Program-made: the position numbers and the translations under genes
Notes under the pieces: model-generated
The model's input: only the letters and a program-made list of their open reading frames with translations
Database searches by the model: none
What the model was told of the DNA's origin: nothing
Part shown: one piece after another, positions 48,571 through 58,185 of the stretch
Layout: every line of letters starts with the position of its first letter
How positions within the stretch are numbered: position 1 is the stretch's first letter
Assembly (NCBI RefSeq): GCF_001895925.1
Contig: NZ_MPPI01000003.1
Coordinates: forward strand, 62,001-126,000
DNA: 64,000 nucleotides
Reading direction: 5' to 3'
From: Phormidesmis priestleyi ULC007
GTDB taxonomy: Bacteria > Cyanobacteriota > Cyanobacteriia > Leptolyngbyales > Leptolyngbyaceae

Positions 48571-49062
48571 TTAACCGCTCTCAGGCAACCAATCTTCCGC
48601 CAACACTAGCTCTAGAGAATAGGGACACGCATCTGGAAACATCGCAATTTCCAGACTGGTTTGTTTAGCAGCTTGGCGACGTGCCCGTTGATAACTCTCT
48701 TCAAGTTGCTCTGCGGGATAACTTTTTAGACTGGGACTATCTTCAAGAGCCAATTCAATCTGAGTCCGCGCATCCGTGATGGAATCTAACCAACTATCCG
48801 ATCGGCGCTGAGATTGATATTGCCACTTGAGCAGATGCAGTAAAAGACGAGTTAGCTGACTAGCAATTCCTCGCCGTTCACTCTTACCCAAGTCTTCAAC
48901 CTCTTCAATCAGATGCAGCACGTCAATTTCGTGCCAGCGGCGCTCCCGCAACAACTGAGTTGTTTGAGCAATCCACGAATTAAAATCTGCCAAGTATGTC
49001 TCACTCACGATTTGATGCCTACCACTAATCATTACGGAGCGCGGTTGCAACACATTCATCAT
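48571..49062 (-). CDS. DUF29-family protein
   Basis: This protein of up to 163 residues has the DUF29 core: TYLADFNSWIAQTTQLLRER, EIDVLHLIEEVEDLGKSERR and LLLHLLKWQYQSQRRS...SWLDSI. DUF29 proteins are numerous accessory proteins in cyanobacteria, often near toxin-antitoxin genes; their function is not established. Family members usually start just before the YLADF-like motif, so a GTG at 49008 is a possible true start. The ATG at 49062 gives an 18-residue extension. Confidence 0.85.
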   Translation of the reverse strand: MMNVLQPRSVMISGRHQIVSETYLADFNSWIAQTTQLLRERRWHEIDVLHLIEEVEDLGKSERRGIASQLTRLLLHLLKWQYQSQRRSDSWLDSITDARTQIELALEDSPSLKSYPAEQLEESYQRARRQAAKQTSLEIAMFPDACPYSLELVLAEDWLPESG

Positions 49063-49245
49063 AACGCTTGATACGCATGGCGCTTTTCACATATTAGAGA
49101 TTGTGGGCAACATCCCAACTGCGCCCAACCAAAAAATAGGAGGGCTAACGTTCCGATTGAGCGGCTGCAAATGACATCGACACCTTACGTTGTTGACTGC
49201 ACTCAATTTCTGATGCGATCGTAAATGAGAACAGAGCGATCGCAT

Positions 49246-49620
49246 CTAAAACGTAACTTTGTTGAGTTCGACACGACCGCCCTCAAATACTTGCACCATT
49301 AGCTGATAGCCCTCCATCAGGGACATGCCGACAAGTGGTTCTGAATCAGCCTCATCGACCGGGATTTTCAGAAGATTCCCATCCCAGACTAAAACTGCTT
49401 CATAAACATTGAAAACGCATTCACTCCCATCGCCAAGAATGGCTCGTCCTCGCCTTTTCCATGTCAGATTTAACTGAGCGATTAAATCTGAAGACAGTGA
49501 AAGCCAACCATTAAAGCCTGTGTCCACGATCGCGTCTTGTGTGTAAACCTTTCCATCGGAGCCACAAACTGAAAGTGGAATCATCGGCTCAAAATCTGCG
49601 TTGACGATCCCGATGATCAT
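49246..49620 (-). CDS. Retropepsin-like (clan AA) aspartic protease
   Basis: This 124-residue protein has one catalytic motif, AIVDTGFNGWLSLS (Asp33 region), the hydrophobic WDGNLLKIPV strand and the flap-side VGMSLMEGYQLMV, the layout of small bacterial retropepsin-like proteases that act as dimers. Its ATG overlaps the upstream gene as ATGA (49617-49620), so the pair is co-translated. The substrate is unknown. Confidence 0.85.
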   Translation of the reverse strand: MIIGIVNADFEPMIPLSVCGSDGKVYTQDAIVDTGFNGWLSLSSDLIAQLNLTWKRRGRAILGDGSECVFNVYEAVLVWDGNLLKIPVDEADSEPLVGMSLMEGYQLMVQVFEGGRVELNKVTF

Positions 49621-49889
49621 ACGGCTCTCTTCGTGCGTCCGCCAAATCGACGAACATGGCGGGAACCAATGCGGACAATCCAGATTTGAGCGTTAGGGTG
49701 ACGGGCTTCGAGGCGATCGCAGGCAGCAATTTCACGCGCATCAACTTCAAAGTCTCCGGTTTCGAGGTCGATCGCCACAATTTTACCATGATTGCCTTCC
49801 TCAACTTGGGCGCGAACCTGAGATTCATATATCTCATCGCCACGTCGAGCAAATTCTTCTTTGCTGTAGCGGGGTTGTCGAACTGTCAT
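49617..49889 (-). CDS. Small protein coupled to the aspartic protease; paralogue of the 2.5-kb protein
   Basis: This 90-residue protein begins MTVRQPRYSKEEFARRGDEI, then EIYESQVRAQVEEGNHGK and IVAIDLETGDFEVDAREI, closing with IWIVRIGSRHVRRFGGR. The family is unnamed to me. The shared opening with the 2506-2832 gene shows common ancestry. The four-base overlap with the protease gene and the small size suggest a toxin-antitoxin-like or regulator-effector pair. That role is inference. Confidence 0.75.
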   Translation of the reverse strand: MTVRQPRYSKEEFARRGDEIYESQVRAQVEEGNHGKIVAIDLETGDFEVDAREIAACDRLEARHPNAQIWIVRIGSRHVRRFGGRTKRAV

Positions 49890-50013
49890 CGGCTTGACCT
49901 CGTTTCAACGTTAATCCCCCACATCTTAACTTGGGAGACTAATTGTTTTCCTCAAGGACTATGTTAGGCAGAACAATTGCACCTTTTTAATCAAGTTTTT
50001 ACTAATCTTACGG

Positions 50014-51000
50014 CTAAGGCAGCGGAATTCCCAATGAACGAATGGCAAGCTTGACAATTCCTTTAACAACATCACTGACTGCTGCATCACCCAAGGATTG
50101 ACTCCACTTAACCAATTTGTCCTGCATTGTTCGATTGTTCTGAGCTTGAGTTGCTAAATCTTCTGCTACCCGCTTTTGAGCAACTTCAACTGTTACACCT
50201 CGATTTTGCAACTGCTCAATTAAATCTTCGATAGGTGCCGCTGCCAAGCTTAAATCCTGACTGAGATGAAGGTAATTGACCTCATCTTCGTAAATACTCG
50301 GAGCACTTTCATTCAGATATTCTCTGCCTCTAAAATCGTCTCTATCAGGTAGAGTGAGTATAGTAGGCTGACTTAATATTAGACTAAGTAAATTAGCAAG
50401 TTTTGATGTGACATAGGAAGGGATTAATTTATGATTTTTCGTTCCCGAATAGATCACGAACCTAATTAAGCTGTGATAGAAATCAACTGCTGCACGTTGG
50501 GCGGGCTTAGTAAACTCGTGATGTTTAAGAATATCCCCTAGCGCATAGTAGATTGCGTGAGACACGAGAAAAGCGTGGTCAGTATCAGCATCGTAAAGGT
50601 CATAGTCTTCTACTTTGACTTTGAGAGGATAACCGACTTCTTTTGCTATCCCGTAAATAGCTTTTGCCGCACCGTATACCTTTTCGCGTCCGTAATTTGT
50701 ACTAATTACGGAACAAATAGACTGATTAAATTCAGGTTCACCATAATTTTCTAACTGACACAAAATCCTGCAATAATATCCGATTGCGCGAATACAATTA
50801 TCCACCCCAACATCTACAAGAAATTCATCGGGTGCATGAACTTCAAACATTTCTTGTAAATGCCTAAAAAACGCTCCTGATCTGCTGGCTGGAATCGATT
50901 CGTAGAAAACTGATGAAAGCTTCCACACTCCGCCATACCACTCCATCATGCTGTACAAGGGCATTGAGGAGTACTTTTGTAATTCTTCGGCAGATAACAT
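50014..51000 (-). CDS. Unrecognised 328-residue protein
   Basis: This helical cytosolic protein has no signal peptide. The first 240 residues contain no motif I can name. The last 75 residues read IEDLIEQLQNRGVTVEVAQK, then WSQSLGDAAVSDVVKGIVKL and end RSLGIPLP. Tails of this kind are familiar to me from cyanobacterial accessory proteins, possibly effector-associated adaptor domains; this is recollection, not a search. Composition is more AT-rich than its neighbours (ligA, lysS), consistent with an acquired gene. Confidence 0.6.
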   Translation of the reverse strand: MLSAEELQKYSSMPLYSMMEWYGGVWKLSSVFYESIPASRSGAFFRHLQEMFEVHAPDEFLVDVGVDNCIRAIGYYCRILCQLENYGEPEFNQSICSVISTNYGREKVYGAAKAIYGIAKEVGYPLKVKVEDYDLYDADTDHAFLVSHAIYYALGDILKHHEFTKPAQRAAVDFYHSLIRFVIYSGTKNHKLIPSYVTSKLANLLSLILSQPTILTLPDRDDFRGREYLNESAPSIYEDEVNYLHLSQDLSLAAAPIEDLIEQLQNRGVTVEVAQKRVAEDLATQAQNNRTMQDKLVKWSQSLGDAAVSDVVKGIVKLAIRSLGIPLP

Positions 51001-51219
51001 AGGTACAAAGAGAGAAAGGTCTAATGAGGATCTACACTAGCTAATTTGACTGTTCCTTAAACTTTAGCCCTAATCTTGCAGATTACTGACCTCGAAAATC
51101 CTTTCAAACACTAAAGGTTTACTCCACGTTCCCGCAGACTTCACCCTTATAATAGAAAGCTGCTATTAGCCTTCAGTTGCATCCTGCTTCTTGGCTGCGT
51201 ATCCAGGAATTTTTAAGCC

Positions 51220-52734
51220 ATGTCAGACGATCTTCGCGCTACTCGCCTCGAAAAAGTTGAGCAACTCAAGCAACTAGGCGTAAACCCCTACGCTTATCGG
51301 TGGCAGTCAACCCACCACGCTGCCGAATTGCAGGAAAAATATGCTGACTTAGCCAGCGGTGAAGAAGTCAAAATCGAAGTCGCGATCGCAGGCAGAATCA
51401 TGGCGCGGCGCGTCTTCGGCAAACTGGCATTTTTCACGCTGCAAGACGAGACGGGCACGATTCAGCTTTATCTCGACAAAACGCGCATTCAAGAAAACAT
51501 GGGTGAGGCAGACCCTCAAGCCTTTGACCATCTCAAGCAACTCACCGACGCGGGTGACATCATTGGCGCAAAAGGCACCGTCAAGCGCACCGAAAAAGGC
51601 GAACTCTCGGTCTACGTCAATGAATATGTGATGTTGACCAAATCGCTGCTGCCCCTGCCCGACAAATGGCACGGCTTAACCGATGTCGCAAAACGCTATC
51701 GTCAACGCTATGTTGATTTAATCGTCAACCCCGAAGTGCGGCAAACCTTTCGTCGTCGTGCCCTGATTACTGCGGGAATTCGTCGCTATTTGGATCAGCA
51801 AGGCTTTATCGAAATCGAAACGCCCGTTCTTTTGTCAGAAGCGGGAGGAGCCGATGCGCGTCCGTTTGTCACCTATCACAACACGATGGATATGGAGCTT
51901 TATCTCCGCATTGCCACCGAGTTGCACCTGAAGCGCTTAATCGTGGGTGGTTTTGAGAAAGTGTTTGAACTGGGGCGCATCTTTAGAAACGAAGGCGTTT
52001 CGACCCGACATAATCCAGAATTTACGTCGATCGAGGTCTATCAGGCATACGCTGACTATCACGATATGATGGCGCTGACCGAAGCGATCATTACCACCGT
52101 TGCTCAAGAAGTCTTGGAGACTTTAAAGATTACTTACCAAGGCGAAGACATCGATCTGACTCCTCCCTGGCGTAGGGTCACGATGCACGACGTTGTTCAA
52201 GAAAAAACCGGACTAGATTTCACGCAGTTCCAAACTTTAGACGAGGCAAAAGTCGCGGCAAAAACGGCTGGACTGCATGACATTGAGAAGTGTGGCTCGA
52301 TCGAAAGACTTCTCAACGAAGCCTTTGAACAAAAGGTAGAAGACACCCTAATCCAACCGACGTTTGTTTTAGATTATCCCGTCGAGATTTCGCCACTCGC
52401 AAAACCGCATCGCTCAAAGCCTGGGCTGGTCGAGCGATTTGAGCTATTCATCGTCGGACGGGAAACTGCAAATAGTTTTTCGGAGTTAACCGATCCTTTA
52501 GATCAACGATCGCGACTAGAGGCACAAGCCGATCGTAAAGCCGCCGGAGATCTCGAAGCCCAAGGCGTTGACGAAGACTTTCTCACTGCGCTGGAATATG
52601 GAATGCCGCCAACTGGAGGGTTGGGAATCGGCATCGATCGACTAGTCATGGTGCTGACTGATGCCCCTAGCATTCGCGACGTGATCGCCTTCCCATTACT
52701 AAAACCTGAGAAATCTGATTCCGAGGAGTCTTAG
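51220..52734 (+). CDS. lysS: Lysyl-tRNA synthetase, class II
   Basis: This 504-residue enzyme charges tRNA-Lys. An N-terminal OB-fold anticodon-binding domain (about 50-150) includes [19 protein letters not shown]. The catalytic core has motif 1 around [20 protein letters not shown], motif 2 with [20 protein letters not shown] and motif 3 with [16 protein letters not shown]. The length is normal. Transcription likely starts in the 219 bases between it and the divergent unknown gene. Confidence 0.97.
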   Translation: MSDDLRATRLEKVEQLKQLGVNPYAYRWQSTHHAAELQEKYADLASGEEVKIEVAIAGRIMARRVFGKLAFFTLQDETGTIQLYLDKTRIQENMGEADPQAFDHLKQLTDAGDIIGAKGTVKRTEKGELSVYVNEYVMLTKSLLPLPDKWHGLTDVAKRYRQRYVDLIVNPEVRQTFRRRALITAGIRRYLDQQGFIEIETPVLLSEAGGADARPFVTYHNTMDMELYLRIATELHLKRLIVGGFEKVFELGRIFRNEGVSTRHNPEFTSIEVYQAYADYHDMMALTEAIITTVAQEVLETLKITYQGEDIDLTPPWRRVTMHDVVQEKTGLDFTQFQTLDEAKVAAKTAGLHDIEKCGSIERLLNEAFEQKVEDTLIQPTFVLDYPVEISPLAKPHRSKPGLVERFELFIVGRETANSFSELTDPLDQRSRLEAQADRKAAGDLEAQGVDEDFLTALEYGMPPTGGLGIGIDRLVMVLTDAPSIRDVIAFPLLKPEKSDSEES

Positions 52735-52836
52735 AAAGATCTGTGCGGGAAGTCAATTTTTATCGAACATAGACTGATGATTGCCCTGTTGAAGAATGTT
52801 TAGATTCTTTATCAGGCAACAATGGTTCGGACAAAA

Positions 52837-53480
52837 TTAGGCAGCAATCACGCCGTAAGAGCCTAGGGTTTGGTAGTTAGGGTGGGATTTAATCTCCGGT
52901 GGGGAGAGGTCTAACGTTGAGATCAAGGTGTCCAGCAAATGGTCATTGAGTGCCCGTCGCTTGACACTTGCCATCGAGAAGACAAAGGAGCTTCCAGCTT
53001 GGCAAGATTGAGAGCGGTGAAACTGGCATTGAAATGGAAATCCAGCTTTTTGACCGACCGCGCTTGGCAGGCACACAGTCCGGTGAATTGTTTCGCGTCT
53101 CGGAAGAGAAATTCGATTTGAAAGCGCAGTTTGTAGAACTGCATAATCTGAGTCGGGTCTTGTTCGACATCCGACATCAGTGCTGAACAGCAGGCAAGTG
53201 CGAACTCGGTGAAGGCGATGGTCTACCAGGTAGGTGACTCGAATCGCCCGTTTCAACGAGACGTGCCAGACTCGTTGGGTGTAGAGGTCAAACTGGGGTT
53301 GCACGGTTTCCACAAAGGTGAAGCGGGTGAGGTCTTGGAGGTCAACTTTGCTGTCGTACTGACGGGGGTGCCCCGCTGCTTCTGCACCCCGGTATGCTAA
53401 ATATTGCACCGTTGAGGGGAGTTGAGGGCGTATCAGGGTGAGATGCCCCAGATCTTGATCCATCCGGTGCGCTTTGTTTC
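52837..53480 (-). pseudogene. Decayed IS4-type transposase, 5' truncated with frameshifts
   Basis: Minus-strand frame one reads RMDQDLGHLTLIRPQLPSTV to about 53180. Frame two then gives MQFYKLRFQIEFLFRDAKQF, the IS4 YREK signature (Y, R+3, E+4, K+7), and FNASFTALNLAKLE to about 52990. Frame one resumes with SMASVKRRALNDHLLDTLIS to the stop. The two changes (near 53180 and 52980) break the gene. The N-terminal half with the first catalytic Asp residues is missing. It lies downstream of, and convergent to, lysS. Confidence 0.8.
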
Positions 53481-53485
53481 TAATC

Positions 53486-53532
53486 TGCACCCTATCTGAT
53501 GGACAGAAAAGCTATCCATCAGATAGGGTGCA
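53486..53532. repeat. 18-bp perfect inverted repeat
   Basis: TGCACCCTATCTGATGGA (53486-53503), an 11-base loop and the exact complement TCCATCAGATAGGGTGCA (53515-53532). It lies right at the broken 5' edge of the IS4-type remnant and may mark the truncation joint or be an independent palindromic repeat. No T tract follows, so it is not a standard terminator. Confidence 0.85.
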
Positions 53533-53666
53533 AAAACTGTCTGGACTATTGCAAAACCGAACCCTCATTCAATTGGGAATGAAGGCTGCTTAACTATCAT
53601 AGCGATCGCGCTAAAATTGTCCGTGCTTTGATTGCTGCACTCAATTTTTGATGAGATCGCTCTACA

Positions 53667-53999
53667 TTACATTGCCAGTTTATTGACGTGATCTAACATT
53701 TGCAACCCATGAATCAGAGACGAGCCGCCCCGAATTGCCGTTGCGACATGCACGGCTTCGGTCATTTGCTCTAGGTCTGAGCCTTGCTGCAAGGACTCTT
53801 TGCTATAAGCCTCAATGCAATAAGGACACTGAACGGTGTGAGCAACCGCCAGCGCAATCAACGCTTTTTCTCGCTTTGACAATGCTCCTTCTGCAAACAC
53901 AGCTCCATAGTAAGCAAAGAACTTCTCCGCCAACTCAGGGTTGCCCTCGCCGATTTGACCAAAATGGGGCAAGTGTTCGGGCTTGTAATAGTTATCCAT
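53667..53999 (-). CDS. Carboxymuconolactone-decarboxylase-like, arsenosugar-associated peroxidase-like protein
   Basis: This 110-residue AhpD/CMD-fold protein begins YYKPEHLPHFGQIGEGNPEL, then GALSKREKALIALAVAHTVQ and CPYCIEAYSKE (the redox CxxC near 58-61) and IRGGSSLIHGLQML. This matches the TIGR04169-type group usually found next to the arsenosugar radical-SAM gene arsS. No arsenic gene is nearby here. The reaction is unproven; a thiol-dependent peroxidase-like role is the family assumption. Confidence 0.85.
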   Translation of the reverse strand: MDNYYKPEHLPHFGQIGEGNPELAEKFFAYYGAVFAEGALSKREKALIALAVAHTVQCPYCIEAYSKESLQQGSDLEQMTEAVHVATAIRGGSSLIHGLQMLDHVNKLAM

Positions 54000-54058
54000 A
54001 GGGGTTCTCCTCCGATATGCTTAACTTGAGTGAGTTCTCACGCATTTGCAAACTAACT

Positions 54059-54589
54059 ATGAAACGTTCTCTTCCGATCGCGTTCTTTCTGAGCTTAACG
54101 TTAGGGGCGGCTGTGATGGCTGCCAATCCAACTCAGGTGCAAAAATTGCTCAATTCTGGAGAATGCATTAACTGTGATTTATCAGAGGCGAGTCTCTATA
54201 GCTATGTTTTGGATGGCGTTAATTTGACGGGTGCCAATTTGAGTGCGGCAGCGCTGCAAGGTTCTAAACTCAACTCAGCAAATTTGAGCAATGTGAAGGG
54301 CGATCGCGTAAATTTAGCGCTTGTGCAATTAAAAGATGCCAACTTGCAGAACGCAAACTTAACTAAAGCCAATTTGTTTGGAGCCGATTTAAGAAACGCC
54401 GATCTTTCGGGTGCAAATTTACAAGAAGCGATCTTAGAAGGAGCCGATCTCAGAGGCGCAAATCTTAATCAAGCCAATCTTCAAAAGGCTAATTTTGTGA
54501 AAGCAAAAATGGCAGGCGCAACGCTAGAAGGTGCAAAACTTGGAGGAGCCAGAATGCCAGACGGCAGCGAGTATAAACAGCAGAAATAA
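54059..54589 (+). CDS. Secreted pentapeptide-repeat protein
   Basis: This 176-residue protein has a signal peptide (1-21, SLPIAFFLSLTLGAAVMA). A short Cys pair follows (GECINCDL), then about 20 A(N/D)LXX pentapeptide repeats forming a right-handed quadrilateral helix, for example ANLTKANLFGADLRNADLSG. The CxxC-like ECINCDLS start is common in cyanobacterial periplasmic pentapeptide proteins. ATG 54059 places the signal peptide at the terminus, so I prefer it to the ATG at 54017. Confidence 0.85.
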   Translation: MKRSLPIAFFLSLTLGAAVMAANPTQVQKLLNSGECINCDLSEASLYSYVLDGVNLTGANLSAAALQGSKLNSANLSNVKGDRVNLALVQLKDANLQNANLTKANLFGADLRNADLSGANLQEAILEGADLRGANLNQANLQKANFVKAKMAGATLEGAKLGGARMPDGSEYKQQK

Positions 54590-54905
54590 CGCTAATCAAA
54601 TCACCAAATCGCATTCAAACTGAGAACAAACCCAGGTAAAATCTCTTAGCTGCAAAAGTTATCGCGTCCGGTGAGCGCGAATGTTATGCCACTCACATTC
54701 CAGTTGTGGCAGTAGAGGACAAAGGTGAAATTTGTCGCATGGTCTCAACAAGGGAGAATTCTAAATTTCCTACTCCTTCGGTTATTTCGTGTAGAGTCTC
54801 AGTAATTCAGCATAATACAGAAGTATTAGTGATGATGGAGAAGCGGTGACGATCGCAAACTAGTTCTGTTAAGCTTTTAAAGGGGATTAATTAGGGGGAA
54901 CTCAA
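54590..54905. other. Intergenic region, nothing identified
   Basis: 316 bases between the pentapeptide gene and the VapC-type module. No RNA gene or clear hairpin is seen. A promoter for the toxin module is presumably in the AT-rich part near 54780-54880. Confidence 0.4.
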
Positions 54906-55121
54906 ATGGCGACCAATACTTCTTTAGAGGAACGGCTGGCAGCAGTAGAAGCAGCGATTGCTGAGTTGCAGAAGCAAGTTGCGACTCCTCAGCCGAACAA
55001 CTGGCTGCAACAAATTACAGGGTCTTTTAAGGATGAACCTGCTTTTGAAGGGGTGCTTGCTTATGGTCGAGCGATTCGTCAAGGCGATGAGTCTCTCCTC
55101 GAAGCGCAAGACGAGTCGTGA
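54906..55121 (+). CDS. Small antitoxin-like protein upstream of VapC
   Basis: This 71-residue protein has an N-terminal coiled coil (SLEERLAAVEAAIAELQKQV) and a C-terminal segment reading FEGVLAYGRAIRQGDESLL. The layout and the overlap of its TGA with the GTG of the PIN toxin gene identify it as the likely antitoxin. It is not a classical AbrB- or RHH-type VapB. A GGGGGA ribosome site precedes the ATG. Confidence 0.75.
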   Translation: MATNTSLEERLAAVEAAIAELQKQVATPQPNNWLQQITGSFKDEPAFEGVLAYGRAIRQGDESLLEAQDES

Positions 55122-55546
55122 AATATTTGTTAGATACGGATCATCTGAGCATTCTTCAGCGGCAAGCAGGGCAGGACTACACCAACCTTTCGAGTCGCAT
55201 GGCTCACTACCCACTATCAGATTTCGCTGTCTCAATTGTGACATTTCACGAGCAGATGCTTGGCAGCCATACTTATATCAATCGCGCTCGCAGTCTGGAT
55301 GACCTGGTGAATGGGTATGAACTGATGACGCGACTTGTCCGCGATTTCAAGGTGTTGCCGCTTGTCTCATTTGATCCAGGTGCAGCTATGGCACTGAATC
55401 AATTACAGTTGCAACGAATTCAACTGGGAAAAATGGATGCTCGGATTGCAGCTATTGGGCTATCCCGTGAATTGGTTGTGTTAACTCGTAATCATCGAGA
55501 TTTTGTTAAAGTGGCGGGGTTAATACTCGAAGATTGGACAGTTTGA
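55118..55546 (+). CDS. vapC: PIN-domain toxin, VapC type
   Basis: This 142-residue PIN ribonuclease begins KYLLDTDHLSILQRQ with the first catalytic Asp, has Glu in VSIVTFHEQMLG and the C-terminal acidic residues in LGKMDARIAAIGLS and LTRNHRDFVKV. It starts at GTG 55118 overlapping the antitoxin stop (GTGA). PIN toxins of this type cleave tRNA or rRNA. It seems intact. Confidence 0.9.
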   Translation: MKYLLDTDHLSILQRQAGQDYTNLSSRMAHYPLSDFAVSIVTFHEQMLGSHTYINRARSLDDLVNGYELMTRLVRDFKVLPLVSFDPGAAMALNQLQLQRIQLGKMDARIAAIGLSRELVVLTRNHRDFVKVAGLILEDWTV

Positions 55547-55705
55547 AGCATCAACAGAGATAGTCGCGTTGATCGCGGCATAATGGGAACGCTCTCCTTG
55601 GGCATTGGGTTCAAATTTCACCTCTGGATTTGCTCGACAAAGCTGATAAAACTGCTCGTCGGTCATCTCGATCACAGGGTTGAAATTGATGGTGTAGGCT
55701 GTCAT
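55520..55705 (-). pseudogene. N-terminal remnant of a Uma2-family gene
   Basis: The 61-codon frame begins [20 protein letters not shown], then QLCRANPEVKFEPNAQGE, the familiar N-terminus of cyanobacterial Uma2 (DUF820) proteins. After about 38 residues the similarity stops where GELxVMSPTGG would follow. The rest is encoded by sequence overlapping the 3' end of vapC. Its ATG overlaps the mnmG stop as ATGA, which may keep it translated. I read it as a gene truncated when the VapC module arrived. Confidence 0.65.
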
Positions 55706-57609
55706 CTCAGCACTTCCGCAGCTTGGCGAGATTGGATTTCTAAATAAACGAGCAGGGCGTTAATGTCAGCAGGATTGACCCCGCCGATACGAGTTGCTTG
55801 TCCGATCGTCATTGGTTTGACTTTCGCTAACTTTTCTCTCGACTCTTTTGAGAGGGTGGCGATCGTAGCATAGTCTAAATCATCTGGCAGCTTGCGATGT
55901 TCTTGACGAGCGGTTTGATCAATCTGCTGCTGCTGACGTTGAATATAGCCAGAATATTTGATGTCAATTTCTGCGCCTTCTTTTTCAGCCCGATCGAGCG
56001 AAGTGTTTGCTAATCCATGCCGTTCTAAATCCACGTAGTGGAACCCAGAGCGACGTAAAAGTTCTGCTAATGTGATTGAACCTTTAATCGCTTGTTGTGT
56101 GTTTTCAGCAATTACTTTGCCAATCTCGTCGCGTTCTTTGATGCGTGTCTCGTGCAATCGCTCTTTTTCAGCCGTGATTTTTTCTTGCTTGGCGGTGTAG
56201 AGTTGCCAGCGCCGATCGTCGATCAGTCCAATTTCTCGACCCAGTGACGTGAGACGCTGGTCAGCATTGTCCGATCGCAGGAGTAAGCGATATTCCGATC
56301 GCGAGGTCAACACCCGATAAGGTTCGCGCAAATCTTTAGTACACAAATCATCGATCAGCGTGCCGATATAGCTCTGCTCACGCGGGAAGACAATCATCTC
56401 CTGATGGTGACAAAATCGAGCCGCATTTACGCCCGCGACTAATCCTTGAGCCGCCGCTTCTTCATAGCCTGTGGTGCCGTTGATCTGACCTGCACAAAAC
56501 AGTCCATCTACTTTTTTAGTCATCAAAGTGGGATAGCACTGCGTCGCTGGCAGATAGTCATAATCGACCGCATAGGCAGGACGCAGCATCGCACAATTTT
56601 CTAAACCGGGGAGCGATCGCAGCATTTGCAATTGAATCGTTTCGGGCAACCCGGTCGAAAACCCTTGAATATAAAGCTCTGGAATGTCGCGTCCTTCTGG
56701 TTCGATAAAGATCTGATGGCTCTCTTTATCGGCAAAACGGACAATTTTGTCTTCGATGCTGGGGCAATAGCGCGGCCCTTTAGAATCAACCCAGCCTCCA
56801 TACACCGGGGAGAGATGGAGATTTTCGCGAATGATCCGGTGAGTCTCTGCGGTGGTGCGCGTCAGATGACAAGGAATCTGTTCGCGCTCAATCCACACGT
56901 CTGGATCAAAACTGAACCAGCGAACATCGGTATCGCCAGGTTGTGGTTCTAAGTTTGAGAAGTTTACAGAGCGGCGATCGACTCTTGCAGGTGTTCCAGT
57001 TTTTAAGCGCCCCGTCTCAAATCCCAATCGATTTAGCGTCTCGGTCAATCCTACCGCCGCAAACTCTCCGGCTCGTCCTGCCGCCATTGACTTGTTGCCA
57101 ACCCAAATCATCCCACCCAAAAACGTCCCGGTGGTCAGCACGACCGCTTTGCATTCAAACGCCACCCCAAAGTAGGTTTGCACTCCAACGATTTCGTCAT
57201 TTGCACCTAAGACAAGATCCGTCGCCATGCCTTCGCGAATGGTCAAATTCTCTTGATTTTCGACCACGCCCTTCATTACCGCCGCGTATTCGCGCTTGTC
57301 GGTTTGCGCCCGCAGTGCCCACACCGCCGGGCCTCTTGACGCATTGAGAATGCGCTTTTGTAAGTAGGTACGATCGCTGACCTTGCCAATCTCGCCGCCC
57401 AGCGCATCGACTTCATGCACCAATTGTGACTTTGCCGGGCCGCCGACCGCCGGGTTACACGGCTGCCACGCGATTTTATCGAGGTTTAGCGTCAGCAGCA
57501 GCGTGCGACAGCCCAGTCGAGCGCTGGCCAGTGCCGCTTCACAGCCAGAATGTCCGGCTCCGACGACCACCACATCAAAGGCATCAATAAAATCTATAGG
57601 GGCGTTCAT
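55702..57609 (-). CDS. mnmG: tRNA uridine 5-carboxymethylaminomethyl modification enzyme MnmG
   Basis: This 635-residue FAD enzyme, with MnmE, modifies U34 of several tRNAs. It shows the FAD motif [72 protein letters not shown] and a C-terminal MnmE-binding helical domain. ATG 57609 matches the usual start; the frame open to 57663 adds 18 unconserved residues. Its stop overlaps the small downstream Uma2 remnant. Confidence 0.97.
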   Translation of the reverse strand: MNAPIDFIDAFDVVVVGAGHSGCEAALASARLGCRTLLLTLNLDKIAWQPCNPAVGGPAKSQLVHEVDALGGEIGKVSDRTYLQKRILNASRGPAVWALRAQTDKREYAAVMKGVVENQENLTIREGMATDLVLGANDEIVGVQTYFGVAFECKAVVLTTGTFLGGMIWVGNKSMAAGRAGEFAAVGLTETLNRLGFETGRLKTGTPARVDRRSVNFSNLEPQPGDTDVRWFSFDPDVWIEREQIPCHLTRTTAETHRIIRENLHLSPVYGGWVDSKGPRYCPSIEDKIVRFADKESHQIFIEPEGRDIPELYIQGFSTGLPETIQLQMLRSLPGLENCAMLRPAYAVDYDYLPATQCYPTLMTKKVDGLFCAGQINGTTGYEEAAAQGLVAGVNAARFCHHQEMIVFPREQSYIGTLIDDLCTKDLREPYRVLTSRSEYRLLLRSDNADQRLTSLGREIGLIDDRRWQLYTAKQEKITAEKERLHETRIKERDEIGKVIAENTQQAIKGSITLAELLRRSGFHYVDLERHGLANTSLDRAEKEGAEIDIKYSGYIQRQQQQIDQTARQEHRKLPDDLDYATIATLSKESREKLAKVKPMTIGQATRIGGVNPADINALLVYLEIQSRQAAEVLR

Positions 57610-57839
57610 GGCGACGGGGTGCGGCAAGAGGTCAGGCTCTATTTTAACGGGTAGCGCTGGCATTCAACTTTTCAAGCAAACGAAACATTGCCCATCGTCT
57701 TAAACGATCGTCATACGACATAATGATTCTGTCTCCCCCATTGAGTTTGGAGCAAAAGCCAGTGCAGAACTTTCCACGGGACGCACTGGCTTCTACTTTT
57801 GATCGTCTTTGAACCAAAATAGCACTTGATTGAGTAAAA

Positions 57840-58022
57840 ATGAACCAAGATGAACCACAAAAAACAAAGGAATCTTCTCGGCGTTTGAATGTCCCTTTGA
57901 CGGAGGACGAGAGCGAAAAGCTTAAAAAACTGGCAAAAGTAGAAGAGCGATCGGAAGGCAAAACAGCCCAAAGGTTAATTCGAGATGGTTTGAAGAAAGC
58001 GGAAGAAGAAGGAAAAATTTGA
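57840..58022 (+). CDS. Small ribbon-helix-helix-like protein
   Basis: This 60-residue highly charged protein has a short strand-like RRLNVPLTEDE, then two helices (SEKLKKLAKVEE and KTAQRLIRDGLKKAEEE). That is the spacing of CopG/ribbon-helix-helix DNA-binding proteins. No toxin gene is adjacent. Identity as a DNA-binding regulator is inference from pattern. Confidence 0.6.
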   Translation: MNQDEPQKTKESSRRLNVPLTEDESEKLKKLAKVEERSEGKTAQRLIRDGLKKAEEEGKI

Positions 58023-58185
58023 AGCGATCGCGAACCGCAAACCTCCAAAAAGTAGAACTTCTTTACTAACCCTTCAGAAATAGATCCAATTCGGCAAACT
58101 CCTTGAGAGATTTTACGGAATTTGCCAGAGAATCGGGTAAATCGCGCTATGGTAAACAGCAAATCTGAGCTTCTCGAAGAGACGA

